Numbered from the stretch's first letter, positions 8,005 through 17,217 are shown. The stretch: 64,000 bases of DNA from [Empedobacter] haloabium (GCA_008011715.2 CP136508.1:3410001-3474000); one strand, 5' to 3'. Notes: a model not told the origin generated them from the letters alone. Numbers and translations are program-made.

Positions 8005-8412
8005 CTAGCGCAGCACCGCCAGCTCGATGGCCGTGCGCGGCAGCGCCGGGGCGAAGCGGTGCCGCGTCGTCTTGTAGGGCAGCACCTGGCCGGCGCCGAG
8101 GATCGGCTCATAGATGCGGTCGACGCGGAACGGCTCGCCCGTGCGCCAGTGCGTGACGCTGACGCGGGCGTCGTCATAGCTCAGCAGCACGCAGGGGACA
8201 TAGCGCAGCCGCAGCAGCGCCGCCGCGCGGGCACGGTGGTTGCCGTCCATGATGATGCCGGTTTCCCTGTCCACCGGAATCGGCGTGGTCCACACGCCCG
8301 TGTCGGCAATGGTTGCCGCCAGCTTGTGCACGTCGGCCACGTTGACGTGTTCGGACGAGCGGAAGAACTGGAGCGGCTTGATCGCGACGCAATACGACAG
8401 TTCATCGGACAT
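8005..8412 (-). CDS. SbnI-like ParB-fold protein
   Basis: 135 residues with a ParB/Srx N-terminal fold: an SSEHVNVADVHKLAATIADTG helix and the catalytic-type loop IIMDGNHRARAA. In Staphylococcus the ParB-like SbnI phosphorylates free serine to O-phospho-L-serine, the SbnA substrate for diaminopropionate synthesis, and senses heme. This protein is about half the length of SbnI and lacks its C-terminal region, so only the kinase-type activity could be shared. The ATG at 8412 lies 8 bases after GGGAGG and overlaps the end of the MFS gene by 11 bases. Last gene of the siderophore operon. Confidence 0.7.
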   Translation of the reverse strand: MSDELSYCVAIKPLQFFRSSEHVNVADVHKLAATIADTGVWTTPIPVDRETGIIMDGNHRARAAALLRLRYVPCVLLSYDDARVSVTHWRTGEPFRVDRIYEPILGAGQVLPYKTTRHRFAPALPRTAIELAVLR

Positions 8413-9631
8413 GTGCATTTCCTCCCAGCGGCTGCCGCGCGCTGGCGCGGCGGATCGCAAGCATGGCGAGGACGGCCAGCCCATACGCCAGCGCCACCCA
8501 GCCGTAGGTGTACTGCAGGCCCACGCGCTGCATCAACAGGCCGCCCAGTGCGATGCCGGCGATCGACGAGAATTGCGAGACGCTCTGCGCGATGCCCAGC
8601 ACATGGCCCTGGCGCAGCGTGCCGGCCGCCTTCGAGATCAATGCCATCAGCACCGGCGTGGTCGCCCCCAGCAGCACGCCCCAAGCCAGGTGCAGCGCGG
8701 CGAACAGCGCGAACGAATGCGTGCCGGCGGCGGCGGCCGTCAGCGCGACGCAGCCGGCGGCCACCCACGTCATCCGCCGCAGCACGTCGGCCTGGCCGCG
8801 CCGTTCGAAGTGGCGCGCCCACAGCGCCGCCGACAGCACGAAGCCCAGCGCCTGCAGGCCATAGCACAGGCCCGTCAGCCAGTTGTCCACGCCGAAGGTC
8901 TCGTGCACGTACAGCGCGAACGGCGTCTGCGTGATCGTGCGGCTGACCAGCAGCAGGCCCAGTACCAGCAACAGCCCTGGCAGCACGGAGGCTGGCGGAA
9001 CCGGCGTCGCCACCGGCGCGGCCACCGGGCGCGGCGCCGTGCCGGCGGCAACCTCCGGCTGGCGCGGCAGCCACAGTGCCACGGCGGCCGCGCACAGGCC
9101 GCACAGCAGCGCCGCCGAGACGTTGATCCAGTAGAAGCTGGCGTTGTCCAGGATCGCGCCGCCCGCCACGGCGCCGGCGAGCGAGCCCACGTTGGTCGCA
9201 ACCTGCAGGTAGGCGAACAGGCGCGCGCGCCGCTCCGGCGCCGTGATGCCGACGCCATAGGCCTGGGCCGGCGCGATATAGCCGGCGCAGGCGCCCTGCA
9301 CGAAGCGCAGCGCCAGGATGGTCCAGACATCGGCCGCGTGCGCCAGGGCCAGCTGCGTCAGCGCCAGGCCAAGCAGCGCCCGGATCATCATCAGCTGGTG
9401 GCCATGACGGTCGCCGACGCGGCCCCAGAACGCGCTGGTCAGCACGATGCCCAGCATCGGTCCGACGTAGACGGCCACGCCGGCAAAGCCGAACAGCGCG
9501 TCGGAGCCGGTCAGCGCGCGCAGGTGCACGGGCCAGAACGGCCCGCTCATCTCCATCGCCCCCATCGACACCAGCTGCAGCACGAACAACAGGTGCACCA
9601 GGCGCCCCGGCGGCGCCGCCGGCCCCGTCAT
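8402..9631 (-). CDS. MFS siderophore exporter (SbnD-like)
   Basis: 409-residue integral membrane transporter with twelve hydrophobic segments in two halves and the MFS loop motif GRVGDRHGHQ between segments 2 and 3. A proline/alanine-rich cytoplasmic linker splits the halves (around APRPVAAPVATPVPPAS). The position directly after the NIS synthetase, with an ATGA overlap, predicts export of the finished siderophore, as for SbnD, PvsC or FslB. Direction and substrate are inferred from context. Confidence 0.85.
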   Translation of the reverse strand: MTGPAAPPGRLVHLLFVLQLVSMGAMEMSGPFWPVHLRALTGSDALFGFAGVAVYVGPMLGIVLTSAFWGRVGDRHGHQLMMIRALLGLALTQLALAHAADVWTILALRFVQGACAGYIAPAQAYGVGITAPERRARLFAYLQVATNVGSLAGAVAGGAILDNASFYWINVSAALLCGLCAAAVALWLPRQPEVAAGTAPRPVAAPVATPVPPASVLPGLLLVLGLLLVSRTITQTPFALYVHETFGVDNWLTGLCYGLQALGFVLSAALWARHFERRGQADVLRRMTWVAAGCVALTAAAAGTHSFALFAALHLAWGVLLGATTPVLMALISKAAGTLRQGHVLGIAQSVSQFSSIAGIALGGLLMQRVGLQYTYGWVALAYGLAVLAMLAIRRASARQPLGGNAHVR

Positions 9632-11517
9632 GCCGGGCCGCCGGCCGGGGCCAGGGAAGTTCGCAGCGGATTGGGTAATTCGTGCGTCAGGCGGTAGTCG
9701 GCGTACTGCTGCAGGTGCATGCGCAGCACCGACCGGGTGGGCCACGGTTGCTGCAGGAAGGCGGCGCGCTCGGCTTGCCAGAACGCCGGCTCGACCCGGT
9801 CCGCGACGGCGTCGAAGGCCGCCGCCGTCTCCTCGCCCAGGATGCGCCACAAGCGGTCGTCGGCCAGGCCATGGGCGCGCGTCAGCAGCAGCGCCAGCTC
9901 GTGCAGGTGGCACACGAAGCAGGCGTCGATGACGAAGGCGCGCACCGGCGTGATGTCGCCGTCGAACACCGTCGGCAGGATGCCGGGGTGGACGTAGGGC
10001 TGCAACTGGTGCCCGCGCGCCGCCAGCAGCGGCGCGTAGGTGCGGCCGTCGCCGAAGTCGCGGATCAGGATGCTGGCCGCCAACCCGTCCGCGCCGAACA
10101 GCACGGAGGTATTCTGCTGGTGCGCCTCCAGCGCGATGCCGTACAACAGGTAGATCGCCACCACCGGGCGGGTGACCACGCGCGCGTACTGGCGGAACCA
10201 GGCTGCCACGTCCCCTGCCCCGACCAGTTCCGAGACCAGCGGCCGGCCGTCCGGCGCCTCGGTCAGCAGCGCCGCCACGGTGACGGGCAGCAGGCCGTCG
10301 TCGCGCTCGAACGCGGCGCGGCTGCTGCGGTAGGCCACCGAGAGGTGCCGGCCTGGCCGGTCCTCCTGCTTCACCGCGTGGCGGTAGTGCAGCGCCACTT
10401 CCTCGGTGAAGATGGCCAGCTTGCCGTCGAAGCCCCCCTCGTCGGCCAGGATGCGCTCGATCACGGCGCTGATGCGCGGGCCCATGTGGATCGACTTGGC
10501 CTGCAGGCTGCGCTGCTCGCTGGTCAGCCACAGCGCCAGCGGCAGCTTGATGAAGGGCGCGTCGGCCGGCGTCAGCGGCATCATCGTGCGGAACGACATG
10601 GTCGGCCACGTCATCACGTCCGGGCCGTCCAGCAGCAGGATGCCTTCCGCGATCTCGGCGGCATACTCCTGGCGCACGAAATGCTCCAGCTGCCACGCGT
10701 GGATCGGCAGCGGCAGCCAGCCGGCGGGATCGAGGCCCTGCGCGCGCAGGCCAGCCGACCATTCTTGCCACAGGGCCGGGAAATGGCTGGCGAACCAGTC
10801 GTGGTAGCTGGCCACGTGCGGCATGCGTTCGAGATATGCCATGTCGCCGCGCAGGGCGCCGATACGCACGGCGACCTCGGCACGGAATTCCGGCGAAAGC
10901 TGCGCCACCTGCGCCGGACTCAGGTCCGGCTTGCACTTCCAGGTCGGATAGAACGGGTGTCCTTCCAGCGCGCCCCACTGGTCCAGCAGCACGGCCGCAT
11001 CGCGTACGCTGGGCTGGCGGCGCTGGTGGTCGAACAGGCCGGTCGCACCCTCGGCTTCGATCGCCTCGGCCAGTTGCGCGTTCCAGGCCTGCCGGTGCAC
11101 GCGCGCCAGCGCATCGTTGGCGACGCTGTTGTCCACGTCGGCGTGCAGGCGTGCCACACCCGCGTCGGTGGGCGCGAAGTCGAAATGCTCGCGCAGCAGG
11201 TCGATCAGCTGGCCGGGTTCATCGATGACGGTGCGGCTGGCGTCCGGCTGCACCAGCGTGATGGCGCCGCGGTTGACGAAGGTGTTGGCCGGCGCGACCC
11301 ACAGGTCGTCGAAGTGCAGCAGCGCCTGGCGCGGCCACAGCGGCAGCCATGCGCCGCGCTCGCCCGGCGCCGTGACCAGTCGTGCGGGGTCGATGATGTG
11401 TTCGGCGAACAGGCAGCGCACCAGGCGCCGCAGGGCGTTGCGGCGGGCGCCGGCCAGCGCCACGTCGTTCTCGGATTCCGGCTGCGACAGCAGCGAAGAT
11501 TGGTTCATGATGTTCAT
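9628..11517 (-). CDS. NIS siderophore synthetase (IucA/IucC family)
   Basis: 629 residues. Family signatures are GHPFYPTWKCKPDLS (nucleotide-binding GHP..P..K region), KLPLALWLTSEQRSL, and the C-terminal EAHQQNTSVLF and IRDFGDGRTY. A FhuF-like C-terminal part is also present. These enzymes adenylate a carboxylate, usually citrate, and couple it to an amine or alcohol. This is the only NIS synthetase in the cluster, whereas staphyloferrin B and achromobactin pathways use three, so it must act iteratively, act with a partner encoded elsewhere, or make a simpler product. Starts 10 bases after the preceding stop; no strong ribosome site is seen, and an in-frame ATG nine bases later is an alternative. 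Confidence 0.9.
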   Translation of the reverse strand: MNIMNQSSLLSQPESENDVALAGARRNALRRLVRCLFAEHIIDPARLVTAPGERGAWLPLWPRQALLHFDDLWVAPANTFVNRGAITLVQPDASRTVIDEPGQLIDLLREHFDFAPTDAGVARLHADVDNSVANDALARVHRQAWNAQLAEAIEAEGATGLFDHQRRQPSVRDAAVLLDQWGALEGHPFYPTWKCKPDLSPAQVAQLSPEFRAEVAVRIGALRGDMAYLERMPHVASYHDWFASHFPALWQEWSAGLRAQGLDPAGWLPLPIHAWQLEHFVRQEYAAEIAEGILLLDGPDVMTWPTMSFRTMMPLTPADAPFIKLPLALWLTSEQRSLQAKSIHMGPRISAVIERILADEGGFDGKLAIFTEEVALHYRHAVKQEDRPGRHLSVAYRSSRAAFERDDGLLPVTVAALLTEAPDGRPLVSELVGAGDVAAWFRQYARVVTRPVVAIYLLYGIALEAHQQNTSVLFGADGLAASILIRDFGDGRTYAPLLAARGHQLQPYVHPGILPTVFDGDITPVRAFVIDACFVCHLHELALLLTRAHGLADDRLWRILGEETAAAFDAVADRVEPAFWQAERAAFLQQPWPTRSVLRMHLQQYADYRLTHELPNPLRTSLAPAGGPA

Positions 11518-11526
11518 AGTGTCAGC

Positions 11527-12669
11527 TCAGGCAGGCCAGGTGGCGGGGAAGTAGTCCAGCGCGCAATCGCGCAGGCCACCCATGTACTCGACGTTCCAGC
11601 GGAAGATTTCCTCGATGTGCGGCAGCGGCACCTGCAGGCGCCGTCCCATCTCGACCAGCAGCGCCAGGCCGTACGCCACGTCTTCGTGGAAGGCACGGCT
11701 GCTGCGGTCGATGCGATAGCCGTCCGCTTCGCGCACCAGCGGCGCGACAATGGCGTCGTAGGCACGGTTGGTGCGCAGTACGGAGAGCATCGTGCCGCTG
11801 TCGGCGATCTGGTCGCCGTAGGCATCGACGATCTCCTGCTTCAGCGGCAGCACGGAGCCCAGGTCGACGCCCAGGCGCCGCTCGACGGCGCGGCACAGCG
11901 CCTGGCTTTCCTCGTCGCTGCGCTCGAGGAAATAGGCGGACAGCTCGGCGCAATCGGTCCACCAGCACAGCGGCTTCTCGAACGGCCGCTCGTGCCACTG
12001 GCCGTACGGCCCGATCAAGCCGTACACGACGGAAGGATGCATGATCGGATTGCCCGGTGTCAGCGTGATCTCCAGGTAGTGCGCCAGCAGCTCGACCGGC
12101 GCCGTGTACAGCCGCCGCAGGTGGCCCAGCAGCGCCTGCCGTGCCTCGTCGCTTTCGCGCTGGTGCGCGCCCACGTACAGTGTGCTCTTGGCGCCGCCCA
12201 TCCGCACCGACACGCCAGGCGCCAGGTCGAAAGCAGTATGCGGCACGTCCTTCATGCCCCAGATGACGGCGTTGGGCCGCTGCGCCAGCGCCTGTTCGGC
12301 CAGCCAGTCGAAACCGCAGAAGCCGGGAATGGCGCCCACGTACACCGGCTTGTCGGCCGGCAGGTGCGGTGCCAGCTCGCGCAGCAGCGCCGGGCGCGCG
12401 TGCGCCGGCACGGTGACGATGACGACGTCGGCGTCGCGTGCGGCCTGCGCCGGCTGGTTCGTCACCAGGTCGGGCGTGCCGCTCAGCTGGCCGCCGTCCG
12501 GCAGCAGCGCGACCAGCGCGGCGTCCGGACTGCCCAGCCGCTCCACCACGTCGGCGCGGCTGGTCAGCATGGCCACGCGCACGCCCGGCTGCTGTTTGTA
12601 CAGCACGGCGTTCAGGTGGCCCGTGCGGCCGCCGCCGCAAATCAAGACGTTCAGGTCCCCCATGCTCAT
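11527..12669 (-). CDS. Octopine/nopaline dehydrogenase-family protein in the SbnB position
   Basis: 380 residues: an N-terminal NAD(P) Rossmann fold (LNVLICGGGRTGHLNAVL) and a C-terminal opine-dehydrogenase helical domain with the conserved catalytic-type HYLEITLTPGNPIMHPSVVYG segment. It is not an ornithine-cyclodeaminase homologue like SbnB. Opine dehydrogenases join or split an amino acid and a keto acid through a secondary amine. The SbnA product ACEGA is itself an opine-like adduct of diaminopropionate and 2-oxoglutarate, so oxidative cleavage of ACEGA by this enzyme would replace SbnB. The alternative is that it makes an opine building block, as CntM does for staphylopine. Its start overlaps the SbnA stop (ATGA). 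Confidence 0.85.
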   Translation of the reverse strand: MSMGDLNVLICGGGRTGHLNAVLYKQQPGVRVAMLTSRADVVERLGSPDAALVALLPDGGQLSGTPDLVTNQPAQAARDADVVIVTVPAHARPALLRELAPHLPADKPVYVGAIPGFCGFDWLAEQALAQRPNAVIWGMKDVPHTAFDLAPGVSVRMGGAKSTLYVGAHQRESDEARQALLGHLRRLYTAPVELLAHYLEITLTPGNPIMHPSVVYGLIGPYGQWHERPFEKPLCWWTDCAELSAYFLERSDEESQALCRAVERRLGVDLGSVLPLKQEIVDAYGDQIADSGTMLSVLRTNRAYDAIVAPLVREADGYRIDRSSRAFHEDVAYGLALLVEMGRRLQVPLPHIEEIFRWNVEYMGGLRDCALDYFPATWPA

Positions 12670-13703
12670 ACCACGCTCAGCCGCGGCATCGCCGGCTCCG
12701 CCGCCTGTTCCTGGCCCAGCCAGATATCGAGCTGGACGCCGATGGACGGATCGAGCAGGCCCCGTTCGGCCAGCCAGCTTTCCGAGAACACCGTGTGCAG
12801 GTATTTTTCGCCGCCGTCGGCCACCGCCGCGATCACGTTGCCGCCGATGACGCCGCGGTGGATGTATTCCAGCGCCTTGTAGATCACGCCGCCGGTGGAG
12901 CCGCCGACCAGCAGGCCGGTGTGGCGCGCCACGTAGCGCGCCGTCTCGAACGCCTGCGCGTCCGTCACCTGCACGCCCAGGTCGATGCAGCTGTAGTCCA
13001 GCACCAGGCCGACCGTGTCGCCGGCCGGGGTGCCGGTGCCGGACTGGTAATAGGGATGGCCGGGCTGGCCGAACACGATCGAGCCGTCCGGTTCGACGGC
13101 CAGCACGGTGGCCTTGGGGTTGTGCAGTTTCAGGCCGCGCGCGATGCCCGTCATCGAGCCGCCGGTGCCGACGCAGCCGACATAGGCGTCGATCTGGCCG
13201 CCCACCTGGTCGATCACCTCACGCACGAAGTCGAAGTAGCCGCCCGCGTTGGCGATATTGTCCGACTGGTTCATGAAGATCGCGCCCGGGATCTTGCCGG
13301 CCAGTTCGGCGGCCAGGCGCTGGCGTTCCACCACCGCCACCTCGTCCTCGCGGAACGTGCCCTCCACGTAGCGCACCTCGGCGCCCAGGGCGCGCAGCAC
13401 GGCGATCTTGTCCTGCGCCGCGTGGTGGTCCACCACCGCGATGAAGCGCAGGCCGAATTCGATGGCGGTGATGGCCAGCCCGATGGCCGTGTTGCCGGAC
13501 GAGGACTCGACGATCACGCCGCCCGGCTTCAGGCGGCCCGACTTGAGCGCGGCGATGACCATGTTGCGCGCCATCCGGTCCTTGATGCTGCCGCCTGGGT
13601 TGTTCTTTTCGATTTTAAGAAGAAGCCTGGCATGTTTCGCTGGGACGGGGAGACACAGGATCGGGGTATTGCCGATCAGGTCGGTCACTTTGCTCAAGAT
13701 CAT
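12666..13703 (-). CDS. sbnA: SbnA-like PLP-dependent synthase (2,3-diaminopropionate pathway)
   Basis: 345-residue cysteine-synthase-fold (type II PLP) enzyme. The Schiff-base lysine lies in KNNPGGSIKDRMARNM, the substrate loop is SSSGNTAIGL, and the phosphate loop is GCVGTGGSMTG. Its place between a decarboxylase and a dehydrogenase in a NIS operon fits SbnA, which joins O-phospho-L-serine and glutamate into ACEGA, rather than housekeeping cysteine synthase. AAGGAT before the ATG at 13703 supports the start. Product by homology and context. Confidence 0.85.
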   Translation of the reverse strand: MILSKVTDLIGNTPILCLPVPAKHARLLLKIEKNNPGGSIKDRMARNMVIAALKSGRLKPGGVIVESSSGNTAIGLAITAIEFGLRFIAVVDHHAAQDKIAVLRALGAEVRYVEGTFREDEVAVVERQRLAAELAGKIPGAIFMNQSDNIANAGGYFDFVREVIDQVGGQIDAYVGCVGTGGSMTGIARGLKLHNPKATVLAVEPDGSIVFGQPGHPYYQSGTGTPAGDTVGLVLDYSCIDLGVQVTDAQAFETARYVARHTGLLVGGSTGGVIYKALEYIHRGVIGGNVIAAVADGGEKYLHTVFSESWLAERGLLDPSIGVQLDIWLGQEQAAEPAMPRLSVV

Positions 13704-13717
13704 TGCGGCGATCCTTT

Positions 13718-15082
13718 CTAGTCGGGTGAAAACTCCATGGCGCCGCGCGCGTTGACATGCACCACGATCCGGCGCGGCATCGGATGGCGGTGGAATTCGT
13801 TTTCGAGCAGGTCCATCTGGTAGCCGGCCGTGTTGGCGTACACCAGCAGGTCGCCGGGCGCGGGGCGCCGGTCGAAGTCGAGGATGCGGTTGGTGATGAC
13901 GTCGTCGTCCAGGCAGCTGTGGCCGGCGATGTAGGCTGCAAACTGCGCGGCACAAGGAGCGCCGTCCGCCGCACGCTCCGGATCGGCCGGCAGCAGGACC
14001 GGATCGACCAGGAACTCGGAACCGAACCAGGTCTCGCAGGCGCTGAAGCCGCTGCCTTCGACGAAGACGACGTGCTTGCCGTCGGCCAGCGCCTTCACCT
14101 GCGTGACGCGGAACGCCGTCACGGCGGCCTGGTCCACCAGGCTGCGGCCCGGTTCCAGCGCCAGCGCCAGCCGCTCTCCGTTCAGGTACTGCGCCACCGT
14201 CCGGCCGTCGCCGATCGGCGCCGCCAGCACGTTGTGGAGCCAGGTGGCCGCGTCGATGCGGCCACCGTACGGGTAGTACGACGTCGGCACGCGGCCGGTA
14301 CGGTAGTCGGCCGGCTCCTGCGCCGGCAGGAATTCGTCATAGGCGTCGCCATCCACGTAGCGCACCGGCAGGCCGCCGCCGATGTCGAGCATGCGCGGCG
14401 GCAGGTCCAGTTCGCGCGCCGCCGCCACGCTGGCGGCCAGCTCGCGGATGGCCTGCACGCGCGTTTCCCAGGCGTAGCCGCCCAGGTGGCAGTGGAAGCC
14501 TTCGAACGTGACGGCACCGCGCAGGGCCGCCAGGCGTTGCAGGCAGTGCTGGAGCGCCGTTGCGTCCATGCCGAAGCGGCTGTTGCGGTTGGACTCCGGC
14601 CGGTAGCGCAGCAGTACACGGGCAAGGGCACGGGCACGCGCCGGTGCCGCCAGCGCCGCTTCCAGCGCGGCGAGTTCCTCGCACGAATCGACCGAGATCA
14701 GCGCGCCGCACGCCAGCAGCTCGGCATGGAAGACGCGCGTCTTGGCCGGGCCGGTGGCGACCACGCGGGCCGGGTCCACGCCGGCGCGCAGCGCGTCGCG
14801 CAGTTCGTACACGCTGGAGACGTCCACGCCGGCATCGGCCTGCACCGCCGCGCGCACCAGCGCTTGCGACTTGTTGACCTTGGCGCCGTAGAAGATTTCG
14901 TGGCGCACGTCGTGCGCGCGCAGCACGGCGCGCAGCGCGTCGACGTTCTGGCGCAGGATGTGGGGCCAGACCACGTTCAGCGGTGAACCGTGCTGCTCGA
15001 CCAGGGCTACCAGCTGGCGTGGCTCGGCATGCAGCAACGCCGCCACGGCCTGGTCCAGCAGCGCTACCAGGGGCTTTTGCAT
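13718..15082 (-). CDS. Citryl-diaminopropionate-type PLP decarboxylase (SbnH/LysA fold)
   Basis: 454-residue fold-type III decarboxylase. The PLP lysine is in EIFYGAKVNKSQAL; further signatures are FHCHLGGYAWE, the glycine loop LDIGGGLPVRY, ALEPGRSLVDQ, and the C-terminal GSGFSACETWF region that supplies the catalytic cysteine. In staphyloferrin B synthesis SbnH decarboxylates citryl-Dap to citryl-ethylenediamine; the same family serves achromobactin, vibrioferrin and rhizoferrin clusters. GGAAG before the ATG supports the start. Fourteen bases separate it from the SbnA gene and 17 from the receptor gene. Confidence 0.87.
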   Translation of the reverse strand: MQKPLVALLDQAVAALLHAEPRQLVALVEQHGSPLNVVWPHILRQNVDALRAVLRAHDVRHEIFYGAKVNKSQALVRAAVQADAGVDVSSVYELRDALRAGVDPARVVATGPAKTRVFHAELLACGALISVDSCEELAALEAALAAPARARALARVLLRYRPESNRNSRFGMDATALQHCLQRLAALRGAVTFEGFHCHLGGYAWETRVQAIRELAASVAAARELDLPPRMLDIGGGLPVRYVDGDAYDEFLPAQEPADYRTGRVPTSYYPYGGRIDAATWLHNVLAAPIGDGRTVAQYLNGERLALALEPGRSLVDQAAVTAFRVTQVKALADGKHVVFVEGSGFSACETWFGSEFLVDPVLLPADPERAADGAPCAAQFAAYIAGHSCLDDDVITNRILDFDRRPAPGDLLVYANTAGYQMDLLENEFHRHPMPRRIVVHVNARGAMEFSPD

Positions 15083-15099
15083 GACGCTTCCTTTCGGGG

Positions 15100-17217
15100 T
15101 CAGAGATCGATGGTGGCCGACAGCAGCAAGGTGCGCGGGGCGCCCTGCACGAAGGCGCCGTACGAGGCCACGCCGGACCAGTAGTCGCGGTTGGCGACGT
15201 TGGTCACGCTGGCGCGCAAGGTGGTGTCGCGCCCGGCGATCCGGGTCTGGTAGCGCGCGCCCAGGTCGAGGCGCGTCCAGGCCGGGATGCTGGCGGTGTT
15301 GGCCTGGTTGACGTATTGCCTGTCCGTGTAGGACACGCTGCCCGTCAAGGTCAGGCCGGCGAGCGGCGCGTCCCACTCCGCGCCCAGGTTGGCCTGCGAC
15401 GAAGGCACGCCCACCGGCGTCTTGCCCAGGGTGGCGGCGCTGTTGGTCCGGGTCAGTTCGGCGTCCAGGAAGGTCGCGCCGCCCGTCAGGCGCAGGCCCG
15501 GCATGGCCTGGCCGAACACGGCCAGCTCGATGCCCTGGTTGCGCTGCTCGCCGTCGACGGCGTAGACATTGCCGGTCAGTTGGCCGCTCGGCTTCTCGAT
15601 GCGGAAGGCGCTCAGCGTGGCCGCCAGGGTGCCGCGCTCGAACTTCATGCCGACCTCGTTCTGGCGCGATTTGTACGGCGCGAAGATCTCGCCGGCATTG
15701 GCCGCGGTCGGTGGTGCCGTGTCGCCCTTGGAGAGACCCTCGATGCGGTTGGCGTACAGCGCGAGCTGGCGCCATGGCTTGAACGCGACGCCGATCATCG
15801 GCGTGGTGGCGCGGCGGTCGTATTGCGCCGTGGTGGCGCCGCTGGCATTGAAGTTGTCCGCCTCGACCCGCTGGCGGCGCACACCCAGCGTGACCAGCAG
15901 GCGCTCGTCCAGCATCGTCATGGTGTCGGCCAACGCAACGCCGGACAGGTGGGTTTCCGATACCTTCGGCACCTGGGCCGGCGCCGGCACGTCCTGCGCC
16001 GGGCCGGCAAGCGGCATGTACAGGTTCGACAGCACCGGCCGCCCGCCGACGGCGGCGCGATCGAGCTGGTCGCGATAGCGGCTGGCCTGCAGGGTGACGG
16101 CATGGCGTACGCCGGCCGTGTCGAACGCGGCGCGCAAGCCGCCATCCAGCGTGGCGCGCTCCGCGTCGAGGCGGAACTGGTCGGGCGTGACGCGGGTGTC
16201 GCCCGCCGCGTTCAGGATCGTCGGCGTGCCGAACAGGCGCGCCACGTGGGTGCGGGCGCCGCCCGTGTTGGCGAACACGGTCAGCGCATCGGTGATGTCG
16301 TATTCGGCGCGCAGCAGCAGCGAACGGTCCTCGATCTTGGCCCACTCCCATTCCTGCGTGACGTTGCGTTTGCCATCCGGGGCGGGCGGGACCGCCACGC
16401 CGGCGGCGACCAGGAACGGGCGCGACGGCGCATCGAAGCGCTCCGTCTGCGCCAGCGCGTCCAGCGTCACGCGCAGCCGCTCGCCCTGGTAGTCGAGCGC
16501 CAGCGCGCCCACGTCGGCGCGGCGGTACTGCTGGTCGAGCTGCGTGTCGCCCTGCTGGCGCCGGCCGTTGACGCGCACGCCGAACTCGCGCTTGGCGCCG
16601 AAGCGGCGGCCGATGTCGATGTGGGCGCCCAGCTGCGAGTCGCCCGCATAGTCGAGGGTCAGCCGCGTCAGGTCATTGGTCTGGGCGCGCTTGGGCACGA
16701 TGTTGACGACGCCGCCGATGCCGCTGTTGGGCGACATGCCGTACAACAGCGCGGCCGGCCCCTTGATCACCTCGACCCGCTCGGCGTAGTCGGCGAACAC
16801 GCGGTAGTTGGGCGCCACGCCGTACTGGCCGTCCAGCGCGATCTCGCCCACGTTGCCCTCGCCGATGGCGAAGCCGCGGATGAAGAAGGCATCGAGGATG
16901 CCGCCGCCCTGCCCCGTGGCGCGCACGGCCGGGTCGCGCGCCAGCACGTCGGCCACGCTGACGGCCTGCTGGTCGGCGATGGCCTGCGCCGTGTAGCTGC
17001 TGACGTTGAACGGGGTGGACATCACGTCCATATTGCCCAGCATGCCCAGGCGCGCCTTGCGCGCCACTTGGCCGCCGGCGAAGCTGTCATTGCGCTCGGC
17101 GCTGACGACAATTTGGGGAATTGCCCCTTCGACCGCGGCGCTGTCGTCGGCATGGGCATAGGGGATGGCGCCTGCGCTCAGCAGGGCAAGGACGAGTGGA
17201 GCAAGTTTTGGACGCAT
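15100..17217 (-). CDS. TonB-dependent siderophore receptor
   Basis: 705-residue outer-membrane receptor. A signal peptide (MRPKLAPLVLALLSAGAIPYAHA) is followed by a TonB-box-like IVVSAE, a plug domain (NVSSYTAQAIADQQAVSVADVL, YAERVEVIKGPAALLYG) and a 22-strand type barrel ending in LLLSATIDL. There is no N-terminal STN signalling domain, so it should not drive a sigma/anti-sigma system. First gene of the operon; a Fur box precedes it at 17229, so iron control of the whole operon is expected. Likely imports the ferric form of the siderophore made by the downstream genes. Confidence 0.92.
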   Translation of the reverse strand: MRPKLAPLVLALLSAGAIPYAHADDSAAVEGAIPQIVVSAERNDSFAGGQVARKARLGMLGNMDVMSTPFNVSSYTAQAIADQQAVSVADVLARDPAVRATGQGGGILDAFFIRGFAIGEGNVGEIALDGQYGVAPNYRVFADYAERVEVIKGPAALLYGMSPNSGIGGVVNIVPKRAQTNDLTRLTLDYAGDSQLGAHIDIGRRFGAKREFGVRVNGRRQQGDTQLDQQYRRADVGALALDYQGERLRVTLDALAQTERFDAPSRPFLVAAGVAVPPAPDGKRNVTQEWEWAKIEDRSLLLRAEYDITDALTVFANTGGARTHVARLFGTPTILNAAGDTRVTPDQFRLDAERATLDGGLRAAFDTAGVRHAVTLQASRYRDQLDRAAVGGRPVLSNLYMPLAGPAQDVPAPAQVPKVSETHLSGVALADTMTMLDERLLVTLGVRRQRVEADNFNASGATTAQYDRRATTPMIGVAFKPWRQLALYANRIEGLSKGDTAPPTAANAGEIFAPYKSRQNEVGMKFERGTLAATLSAFRIEKPSGQLTGNVYAVDGEQRNQGIELAVFGQAMPGLRLTGGATFLDAELTRTNSAATLGKTPVGVPSSQANLGAEWDAPLAGLTLTGSVSYTDRQYVNQANTASIPAWTRLDLGARYQTRIAGRDTTLRASVTNVANRDYWSGVASYGAFVQGAPRTLLLSATIDL

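Noticed and set aside
11527..12669. Naming this gene sbnB
   Set aside because: The sequence belongs to the octopine/nopaline dehydrogenase family, not the ornithine cyclodeaminase family.
9682..12882. 1066-codon open frame opposite the siderophore genes
   Set aside because: Antisense shadow; crosses the boundary of three real genes and has no recognisable domain.
12666..13703. Housekeeping cysteine synthase
   Set aside because: Position inside a NIS siderophore operon fits SbnA better, though chemistry is not proven.
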